From assembly GCA_037783415.1 (NCBI GenBank), contig JAZGTN010000074.1, forward strand, positions 496,001 to 560,000: a stretch of DNA of 64,000 nucleotides, in the 5' to 3' direction. This DNA comes from Leptasterias polaris. Lineage: Eukaryota; Echinodermata; Asteroidea; Forcipulatida; Asteriidae. Shown piece by piece: positions 52,732 to 63,206 of the stretch. The translations under genes and the position numbers were made by a program. How positions within the stretch are numbered: the first letter of the stretch is position 1; the number at the start of each line of letters is the position of its first letter. Below the pieces are notes generated by a model. The model did no database searches. It saw only the letters and a list, made by a program, of their open reading frames with translations, and was not told where the DNA came from.

Positions 52732-55700
52732 CTCAACCAATGGCCCAATACCACTACCAGTCCCTCATACCACTGCCAGTCCCACAATGGCCCACTACCA
52801 GTCCCTCAAGCAATGGCCCAATACCACTACCAGTCCCTCGTACAATGGCCAAATACCACTACCAGTCCCTCAAGCAATGGCCCAATACCACTACCAGTCC
52901 CTCATGCAATGGCCCACTACCACTACCAGTCCCTCATGCAATGGCCCAATACCACTACCAGTCCCTCATGCAATGGCCCACTACCACTACCAGTCCCTCA
53001 ACCAATGGCCCAATACTACTACCAGTCCCTCATACAATGGCCCAATACCACTACCAGTCCCTCAAGCAATGGCCAAATACCACTACCAGTCCCTCATGCA
53101 ATGGCCCAATACCACTACCAGTCCCTCATGCAATGGCCCACTACCAGTCCCTCAAGCAATGGCCCAATACCACTACCAGTCCCTCATACAATGGCCCAAT
53201 ACCACTACTAGTCCCTCATGCAATGGCCCAATACCACTACAAGTCCCTCATGCAATGGCCCAATACCACTACCAGTCCCTCATGCAATGGCCCAATACCA
53301 CTACCAGTCCCTCATGCAATGGCCACTACCAGTCCCTCATGCAATGGCCCAATACCACTACCAGTCCCTCATACAATGGCCAAATACCACTACCAGTCCC
53401 TCAAGCAATGGCCCAATACCACTACCAGTCCCTCATGCAATGGCCCACTACCACTACCAGTCCCTCATGCAATGGCCCAATACCACTACCAGTCCCTCAT
53501 GCAATGGCCCACTACCACTACCAGTCCCTCAACCAATGGCCCAATACCACTACCAGTCCCTCATACAATGGCCCAATACCACTACCAGTCCCTCATACAA
53601 TGGCCCAATACCACTACCAGTCCCTCATGCAATGGCCCAATACCACTACCAGTCCCTCATGCAATGGCCCAATACCACTACCAGTCCCTCATACAATGGC
53701 CCAATACCACTACCAGTCCCTCAAGCAATGGCCCAATACCACTACCAGTCCCTCATGCAATGGCCCAATACCACTACCAGTCCCTCATGCAATGGCCCAC
53801 TACCATTCCCTCATACAATGGCCCAATACCACTACCAGTCCCTCATACAATGGCCCAATACCACTACCAGTCCCTCAAGCAATGGCCCAATACCACTACC
53901 AGTCCCTCATACAATGGCCCAATACCACTACCAGTCCCTCATGCAATGGCCCAATACCACTACCAGTCCCTCAAGCAATGGCCCAATACCACTACCAGTC
54001 CCTCATACAATGGCCCAATACCACTACCAGTCCCTCATGCAATGGCCCAATACCACTACCAGTCCCTCATACAATGGCCCAATACCACTACCAGTCCCTC
54101 AAGCAATGGCCAAATACCACTACCGGTCCCTCAAGCAATGGCCCAATACCACTACCAGTCCCTCATGCAATGGCCCAATACCACTACCAGTCCCTCAAGC
54201 AATGGCCCAATACCACTACCAGTCCCTCATACAATGGCCCAATACCACTACCAGTCCCTCATGCAATGGCCCAATACCACTACCAGTCCCTCAAGCAATG
54301 GCCCAATACCACTACCAGTCCCTCATGCAATGGCCCAATACCACTACCAGTCCCTCATGCAATGGCCCAATACCACTACCAGTCCCTCATACAATGGCCC
54401 AATACCACTACCAGTCCCTCAAGCAATGGCCAAATACCACTACCAGTCCCTCATGCAATGGCCCAATACCACTACCAGTCCCTCATGCAATGGCCCAATA
54501 CCACTACCAGTCCCTCAAGCAATGGCCCAATACCACTACCAGTCCCTCATACAATGGCCCAATACCACTACCAGTCCCTCATGCAATGGCCCAATACCAC
54601 TACCAGTCCCTCAAGCAATGGCAATACCACTACCAGTCCCTCATACAATGGCCCAATACCACTACCAGTCCCTCAAGCAATGGCCAAATACCACTACCAG
54701 TTCCTCATACAATGGCCCAATACCACTACCAGTCCCTCAAGCAATGGCCCAATACCACTACCAGTCCCTCATGCAATGGCCCACTACCACTACCAGTCCC
54801 TCATGCAATGGCCCAATACCACTACCAGTCCCTCATGCAATGGCCCACTACCACTACCAGTCCCTCAACCAATGGCCCAATACCACTACCAGTCCCTCAT
54901 ACCACTGCCAGTCCCACAATGGCCCACTACCAGTCCCTCAAGCAATGGCCCAATACCACTACCAGTCCCTCATACAATGGCCAAATACCACTACCAGTCC
55001 CTCAAGCAATGGCCCAATACCACTACCAGTCCCTCATGCAATGGCCCACTACCACTACCAGTCCCTCATGCAATGGCCCAATACCACTACCAGTCCCTCA
55101 TGCAATGGCCCACTACCACTACCAGTCCCTCAACCAATGGCCCAATACCACTACCAGTCCCTCATACAATGGCCCAATACCACTACCAGTCCCTCAAGCA
55201 ATGGCCAAATACCACTACCAGTCCCTCATGCAATGGCCCAATACCACTACCAGTCCATCATGCAATGGCCCAATACCACTACCAGTCCCTCAAGCAATGG
55301 CCCAATACCACTACCAGTCCCTCATACAATGGCCCAATACCACTACCAGTCCCTCATCATGGCCCAATACCACTACCAGTCCCTCAAGCAATGGCCAAAT
55401 ACCACTACCAGTCCCTCATGCAATGGCCCACTACCAGTCCCTCAAGCAATGGCCAAATACCACTACCAGTCCCTCATGCAATGGCCCAATACCACTACCA
55501 GTCCCTCATACAATGGCACAATACCACTACCAGTCCCTCAAGCAATGGCCCAATACCACTACCAGTCCCTCATGCAATGGCCCACTACCACTACCAGTCC
55601 CTCATGCAATGGCCCAATACCACTACCAGTCCCTCATGCAATGGCCCACTACCACTACCAGTCCCTCAACCAATGGCCCAATACCACTACCAGTCCCTCA

Positions 55701-56706
55701 TACAATGGCCCAATACCACTACCAGTCCCTCAAGCAATGGCCAAATACCACTACCAGTCCCTCATGCAATGGCCCAATACCACTACCAGTCCATCATGCA
55801 ATGGCCCAATACCACTACCAGTCCCTCAAGCAATGGCCCAATACCACTACCAGTCCCTCATACAATGGCCCAATACCACTACCAGTCCCTCATCATGGCC
55901 CAATACCACTACCAGTCCCTCAAGCAATGGCCCAATACCACTACCAGTCCCTCATACCACTACCAGTCCCACAATGGCCCACTACCAGTCCCTCAAGCAA
56001 TGGCCCAATACCACTACCAGTCCCTCATACAATGGCCAAATACCACTACCAGTCCCTCAAGCAATGGCCCAATACCACTACCAGTCCCTCATGCAATGGC
56101 CCACTACCACTACCAGTCCCTCATGCAATGGCCCAATACCACTACCAGTCCCTCATACAATGGCCAAATACCACTACCAGTCCCTCAAGCAATGGCCCAA
56201 TACCACTACCAGTCCCTCATGCAATGGCCCACTACCACTACCAGTCCCTCATGCAATGGCCCAATACCACTACCAGTCCCTCATACAATGGCACAATACC
56301 ACTACCAGTCCCTCAAGCAATGGCCCAATACCACTACCAGTCGCTCATGCAATGGCCCACTACCACTACCAGTCCCTCATGCAATGGCCCAATACCACTA
56401 CCAGTCCCTCATGCAATGGCCCACTACCACTACCAGTCCCTCAACCAATGGCCCAATACCACTACCAGTCCCTCATACCACTACCAGTCCCACAATGGCC
56501 CACTACCAGTCTCTCCACCAATGGCCCAATACCACTACCAGTCCCTCATGCAATGGCCCACTACCACTACCAGTCCCTCATGCAATGGCCCAATACTACT
56601 ACCAGTCCCTCATACAATGGCCCAATACCACTACCAGTCCCTCATGCAATGGCCCAATACCACTACCAGTCCCTCATGCAATGGCCCAATACCATTACCA
56701 GTCCCT
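52732..56706. repeat. 4,067-bp tandem duplication, copy 2
   Basis: Direct downstream copy of 48,665-52,640. The leading unit differs (CCAGTCCC at 52,730 against CCAGTTCC at 48,663). Otherwise the diagnostic units occur in the same order and spacing. The match ends just after the CCATTACC unit at about 56,693. Confidence 0.9.
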
Positions 56707-57310
56707 CATGCAATGGCCCAATACCACTACCAGTCCCTCATGCAATGGCCCAATACCACTACCAGTCCCTCATGCAATGGCCCAATACCACTACCAGTCC
56801 CTCATGCAATGGCCCAATACCACTACCAGTCCCTCATGCAATGGCCCACTACCAGTCCCTCAAGCAATGGCCCAATACCACTACCAGTCCCTCATACAAT
56901 GGCCCAATACCACTACCAGTCCCTCAAGCAATGGCCAAATACCACTACCAGTCCCTCAAGCAATGGCCATACCACTACCAGTCCCTCAAGCAATGGCCCA
57001 ATACCACTACCAGTCCCTCATGCAATGGCCCACTACCACTACCAGTCCCTCATGCAATGGCCCAATACCACTACCAGTCCCTCATGCAATGGCCCACTAC
57101 CACTACCAGTCCCTCAACCAATGGCCCAATACCACTACCAGTCCCTCAAGCAATGTCCCAATACCCACTACCAGTCCCTCATACAATGGCCCAATACCAC
57201 TACCAGTCCCTCATACAATGGCCCAATACCACTACCAGTCCCTCATGGAATGGCCAAATACCACTACCAGTCCCTCATGCAATGGCCCAATACCACTACC
57301 AGTCCCTCAT
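56707..57310. repeat. 0.6-kb block, copy 1 (857-bp offset)
   Basis: The 30-bp GGCCATACC unit at about 56,967, AATGTCCCAATACCC at about 57,155 and CATGGAATGG at about 57,244 recur 857 bp downstream. The series is the same as that at 38.95-39.25 kb, so this is a relative of the 39-44-kb blocks. Confidence 0.8.
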
Positions 57311-57563
57311 GCAATGGCCCAATACCACTACCAGTCCCTCATGCAATGGCCCACTACCACTACCAGTCCCTCAACCAATGGCCCAATACCACTACCAGTC
57401 CCTCATACAATGGCCCAATACCACTACCAGTCCCACAAGCAATGGCCAAATACCACTACCAGTCCCTCATGCAATGGCCCAATACCACTACCAGTCCCTC
57501 ATACAATGGCCCAATACCACTACCAGTCCCTCATGCAATGGCCCAATACCACTACCAGTCCCT

Positions 57564-58167
57564 CATGCAATGGCCCAATACCATTACCAGTCCCTCATGC
57601 AATGGCCCAATACCACTACCAGTCCCTCATGCAATGGCCCAATACCACTACCAGTCCCTCATGCAATGGCTCAATACCACTACCAGTCCCTCATGCAATG
57701 GCCCACTACCAGTCCCTCAAGCAATGGCCCAATACCACTACCAGTCCCTCATACAATGGCCCAATACCACTACCAGTCCCTCAAGCAATGGCCAAATACC
57801 ACTACCAGTCCCTCAAGCAATGGCCATACCACTACCAGTCCCTCAAGCAATGGCCCAATACCACTACCAGTCCCTCATGCAATGGCCCACTACCACTACC
57901 AGTCCCTCATGCAATGGCCCAATACCACTACCAGTCCCTCATGCAATGGCCCACTACCACTACCAGTCCCTCAACCAATGGCCCAATACCACTACCAGTC
58001 CCTCAAGCAATGTCCCAATACACACTACCAGTCCCTCATACAATGGCCCAATACCACTACCAGTCCCTCATACAATGGCCCAATACCACTACCAGTCCCT
58101 CCTGGAATGGCCAAATACCACTACCAGTCCCTCATGCAATGGCCCAATACCACTACCAGTCCCTCAT
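57564..58167. repeat. 0.6-kb block, copy 2 (857-bp offset)
   Basis: Equivalent of 56,707-57,310, with GGCCATACC at about 57,824, AATGTCCCAATACAC at about 58,012 (C to A against copy 1) and CCTGGAATGG at about 58,101 (A to C). A GGCTCAATACC unit is at about 57,669. Point differences are denser here than in the 9.9-kb pair, so this duplication is probably older. Confidence 0.8.
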
Positions 58168-59600
58168 ACAATGGCCCAATACCACTACCAGTCCCTCAAG
58201 CAATGGCCCAATACCACTACCAGTCCCTCATGCAATGGCCCAATACCACTACCAGTCCCTCATGCAATGGCCCAATACCACTACCAGTCCCTCATGCAAT
58301 GGCCCACTACCATTCCCTCATACAATGGCCCAATACCACTACCAGTCCCTCAAGCAATGGCCCAATACCACTACCAGTCCCTCATGCAATGGCTCAATAC
58401 CACTACCAGTCCCTCATACAATGTCCCAATACCACTACCAGTCCCTCAAGCAATGGCCCAATACCACTACCAGTCCCTCATACAATGGCCCAATACCACT
58501 ACCAGTCCCTCAAGCAATGTCCCAATACCACTACCAGTCCCTCATACAATGGCCCAATACCACTACCAGTCCCTCATACAATGGCCCAATACCACTACCA
58601 GTCCCTCATGCAATGGCCCAATACCACTACCAGTCCCTCATGCAATGGCCCAATACCACTACCAGTCCCTCATGCAATGGCCCAATACCACTACCAGTCT
58701 CTCATGCAATGGCCCAATACCACTACCAGTCCCTCATGCAATGGCCCAATACCACTACCAGTCCCTCATACAATGGCCAAATACCACTACCAGTCTCTCA
58801 AGCAATGGCCCAATACCACTACCAGTCCCTCATGCAATGGCCCACTACCACTACCAGTCCCTCATGCAATGGCCCACTACCACTACCAGTCCCTCAACCA
58901 ATGGCCCAATACCACTACCAGTCCCTCATGCAATGGCCCACTACCACTACCAGTCCCTCAACCAATGGCCCAATACCACTACCAGTCCCTCATACAATGG
59001 CCCAATACCACTACCAGTCCCACAAGCAATGGCCAAATACCACTACCAGTCCCTCATGCAATGGCCCAATACCAGTACCAGTCCCTCATACAATGGCCCA
59101 ATACCACTACCAGTCCCTCATGCAATGGCCCAATACCACTACCAGTCCCTCATGCAATGGCCCAATACCACTACCAGTCCCTCATGCAATGGCCCAATAC
59201 CACTACCAGTCCCTCATGCAATGGCCCAATACCACTACCAGTCCCTCATGCAATGGCGCACTACCAGTCCCTCAAGCAATGGCCCAATACCACTACCAGT
59301 CCCTCATACCACTACCAGTCCCACAATGGCCCACTACCAGTCCCTCAAGCAATGGCCCAATACCACTACCAGTCCCTCATACAATGGCCAAATACCACTA
59401 CCAGTCCCTCAAGCAATGGCCCAATACCACTACCAGTCCCTCATACAATGGCCAAATACCACTACCAGTCCCTCAAGCAATGGCCCAATACCACTACCAG
59501 TCCCTCATGCAATGGCCCACTACCACTACCAGTCCCTCATGCAATGGCCCAATACCACTACCAGTCCCTCATACAATGGCACAATACCACTACCAGTCCC
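58168..59600. repeat. array segment, mixed variants
   Basis: Ordinary and A11C units with several AATGTCCC variants (about 58,433 and 58,518), a CATTCCC short unit (about 58,311), a GGCTCAATACC unit (about 58,392), CCAGTCTC units and a CCAGTACC unit (about 59,074). GGCGCAC occurs near 59,255. I found no long duplicate, although short runs resemble 57.3-57.6 kb and 38.3-38.8 kb. Confidence 0.7.
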
Positions 59601-61386
59601 TCAAGCAATGGCCCAATACCACTACCAGTCGCTCATGCAATGGCCCACTACCACTACCAGTCCCTCATGCAATGGCCCAATACCACTACCAGTCCCTCAT
59701 GCAATGGCCCACTACCACTACCAGTCCCTCAACCAATGGCCCAATACCACTACCAGTCCCTCATACAATGGCCCAATACCACTACCAGTCCCTCAAGCAA
59801 TGGCCAAATACCACTACCAGTCCCTCATGCAATGGCCCAATACCACTACCAGTCCCTCATGCAATGGCCCACTACCAGTCCCTCAAGCAATGGCCCAATA
59901 CCACTACCAGTCCCTCATACAATGGCCCAATACCACTACTAGTCCCTCATGCAATGGCCCAATACCACTACAAGTCCCTCATGCAATGGCCCAATACCAC
60001 TACCAGTCCCTCATGCAATGGCCCAATACCACTACCAGTCCCTCATGCAATGGCCACTACCAGTCCCTCATGCAATGGCCCAATACCACTACCAGTCCCT
60101 CATGCAATGGCCCAATACCACTACCAGTCCCTCATGCAATGGCGCACTACCAGTCCCTCAAGCAATGGCCCAATACCACTACCAGTCCCTCATACCACTA
60201 CCAGTCCCACAATGGCCCACTACCAGTCCCTCAAGCAATGGCCCAATACCACTACCAGTCCCTCATGCAATGGCCCAATACCACTACCAGTCCCTCATGC
60301 AATGGCCCACTACCAGTCCCTCAAGCAATGGCCCAATACCACTACCAGTCCCTCAAACAATGGCCCAATACCACTACTAGTCCCTCATGCAATGGCCCAA
60401 TACCACTACAAGTCCCTCATGCAATGGCCCAATACCACTACCAGTCCCTCATGCAATGGCCCAATACCACTACCAGTCCCTCATGCAATGGCCACTACCA
60501 GTCCCTCATGCAATGGCCCAATACCACTACCAGTCCCTCATACAATGGCCAAATACCACTACCAGTCCCTCAAGCAATGGCCCAATACCACTACCAGTCC
60601 CTCATGCAATGGCCCACTACCACTACCAGTCCCTCATGCAATGGCCCAATACCACTACCAGTCCCTCATGCAATGGCCCACTACCACTACCAGTCCCTCA
60701 ACCAATGGCCCAATACCACTACCAGTCCCTCATACAATGGCCCAATACCACTACCAGTCCCTCATACAATGGCCCAATACCACTACCAGTCCCTCATGCA
60801 ATGGCCCAATACCACTACCAGTCCCTCATGCAATGGCCCAATACCACTACCAGTCCCTCATACAATGGCCCAATACCACTACCAGTCCCTCAAGCAATGG
60901 CCCAATACCACTACCAGTCCCTCATGCAATGGCCCAATACCACTACCAGTCCCTCATGCAATGGCCCACTACCATTCCCTCATACAATGGCCCAATACCA
61001 CTACCAGTCCCTCATACAATGGCCCAATACCACTACCAGTCCCTCAAGCAATGGCCCAATACCACTACCAGTCCCTCATACAATGGCCCAATACCACTAC
61101 CAGTCCCTCAAGCAATGGCCCAATACCACTACCAGTCCCTCAAGCAATGGCCAAATACCACTACCAGTCCCTCATGCAATGGCCCAATACCACTACCAGT
61201 CCCTCATGCAATGGCCCAATACCACTACCAGTCCCTCAAGCAATGGCCCAATACCACTACCAGTCCCTCATACAATGGCCCAATACCACTACCAGTCCCT
61301 CATGCAATGGCCCAATACCACTACCAGTCCCTCATACAATGGCCCAATACCACTACCAGTCCCTCAAGCAATGGCCAAATACCACT
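59601..61386. repeat. 1.8-kb block, copy 2 (13,466-bp offset)
   Basis: Downstream equivalent of 46,135-47,915, including the two register cassettes 438 bp apart (TAG 59,942 and 60,380). A CCAGTCGCTC unit at its left end (about 59,629) is shared with 52.28 and 56.34 kb, not with 46.1 kb. The left flank may therefore be a mosaic of two sources. Confidence 0.8.
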
Positions 61387-61621
61387 ACCGGTCCCTCAAG
61401 CAATGGCCCAATACCACTACCAGTCCCTCATGCAATGGCCCAATACCACTACCAGTCCCTCAAGCAATGGCCCAATACCACTACCAGTCCCTCATACAAT
61501 GGCCCAATACCACTACCAGTCCCTCATGCAATGGCCCAATACCACTACCAGTCCCTCAAGCAATGGCCCAATACCACTACCAGTCCCTCATACAATGGCC
61601 CAATACCACTACTAGTCACTC
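60387..61621. repeat. 1,235-bp block, copy 1
   Basis: Starts at the register cassette whose TAG is at 60,378-60,380. It repeats 1,235 bp downstream: TAG 60,380/61,615, CATTCCC about 60,973/62,208, ACCGGTCCC about 61,388/62,623. The copies diverge in the last 30 bp before the next cassette. Confidence 0.87.
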
Positions 61622-63206
61622 ATGCAATGGCCCAATACCACTACAAGTCCCTCATGCAATGGCCCAATACCACTACCAGTCCCTCATGCAATGGCCCAAT
61701 ACCACTACCAGTCCCTCATGCAATGGCCACTACCAGTCCCTCATGCAATGGCCCAATACCACTACCAGTCCCTCATACAATGGCCAAATACCACTACCAG
61801 TCCCTCAAGCAATGGCCCAATACCACTACCAGTCCCTCATGCAATGGCCCACTACCACTACCAGTCCCTCATGCAATGGCCCAATACCACTACCAGTCCC
61901 TCATGCAATGGCCCACTACCACTACCAGTCCCTCAACCAATGGCCCAATACCACTACCAGTCCCTCATACAATGGCCCAATACCACTACCAGTCCCTCAT
62001 ACAATGGCCCAATACCACTACCAGTCCCTCATGCAATGGCCCAATACCACTACCAGTCCCTCATGCAATGGCCCAATACCACTACCAGTCCCTCATACAA
62101 TGGCCCAATACCACTACCAGTCCCTCAAGCAATGGCCCAATACCACTACCAGTCCCTCATGCAATGGCCCAATACCACTACCAGTCCCTCATGCAATGGC
62201 CCACTACCATTCCCTCATACAATGGCCCAATACCACTACCAGTCCCTCATACAATGGCCCAATACCACTACCAGTCCCTCAAGCAATGGCCCAATACCAC
62301 TACCAGTCCCTCATACAATGGCCCAATACCACTACCAGTCCCTCAAGCAATGGCCCAATACCACTACCAGTCCCTCAAGCAATGGCCAAATACCACTACC
62401 AGTCCCTCATGCAATGGCCCAATACCACTACCAGTCCCTCATGCAATGGCCCAATACCACTACCAGTCCCTCAAGCAATGGCCCAATACCACTACCAGTC
62501 CCTCATACAATGGCCCAATACCACTACCAGTCCCTCATGCAATGGCCCAATACCACTACCAGTCCCTCATACAATGGCCCAATACCACTACCAGTCCCTC
62601 AAGCAATGGCCAAATACCACTACCGGTCCCTCAAGCAATGGCCCAATACCACTACCAGTCCCTCATGCAATGGCCCAATACCACTACCAGTCCCTCAAGC
62701 AATGGCCCAATACCACTACCAGTCCCTCATACAATGGCCCAATACCACTACCAGTCCCTCATGCAATGGCCCAATACCACTACCAGTCCCTCAAGCAATG
62801 GCCCAATACCACTACCAGTCCCTCATGCAATGGCCCAATACCACTACCAGTCCCTCATGCAATGGCCCAATACCACTACCAGTCCCTCATACAATGGCCC
62901 AATACCACTACCAGTCCCTCAAGCAATGGCCAAATACCACTACCAGTCCCTCATGCAATGGCCCAATACCACTACCAGTCCCTCATGCAATGGCCCAATA
63001 CCACTACCAGTCCCTCAAGCAATGGCCCAATACCACTACCAGTCCCTCATACAATGGCCCAATACCACTACCAGTCCCTCATGCAATGGCCCAATACCAC
63101 TACCAGTCCCTCAAGCAATGGCAATACCACTACCAGTCCCTCATACAATGGCCCAATACCACTACCAGTCCCTCAAACAATGGCCCAATACCACTACTAG
63201 TCCCTC
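61622..63206. repeat. 1,235-bp block, copy 2, extended
   Basis: Same head as 60,387-61,621 but continuing about 350 bp further before the next cassette (TAG 63,198-63,200). The extra tail includes a 30-bp GGCAATACC unit at 63,118, as at 50,552 and 54,619. The cassette at its start has a private GTCACTC (61,614-61,620) in place of GTCCCTC. Confidence 0.85.

Noticed and set aside
46926..59942. A 4,338-codon open frame, and dozens of others over 500 codons, as genes for a P/T/S-rich repeat protein
   Set aside because: All three forward frames are open for the same arithmetic reason, encode rotations of the same peptide, overlap each other completely, and start and stop at random variant units. 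Frame-changing unit lengths are tolerated. There is no signal peptide, unique domain or flanking gene structure.
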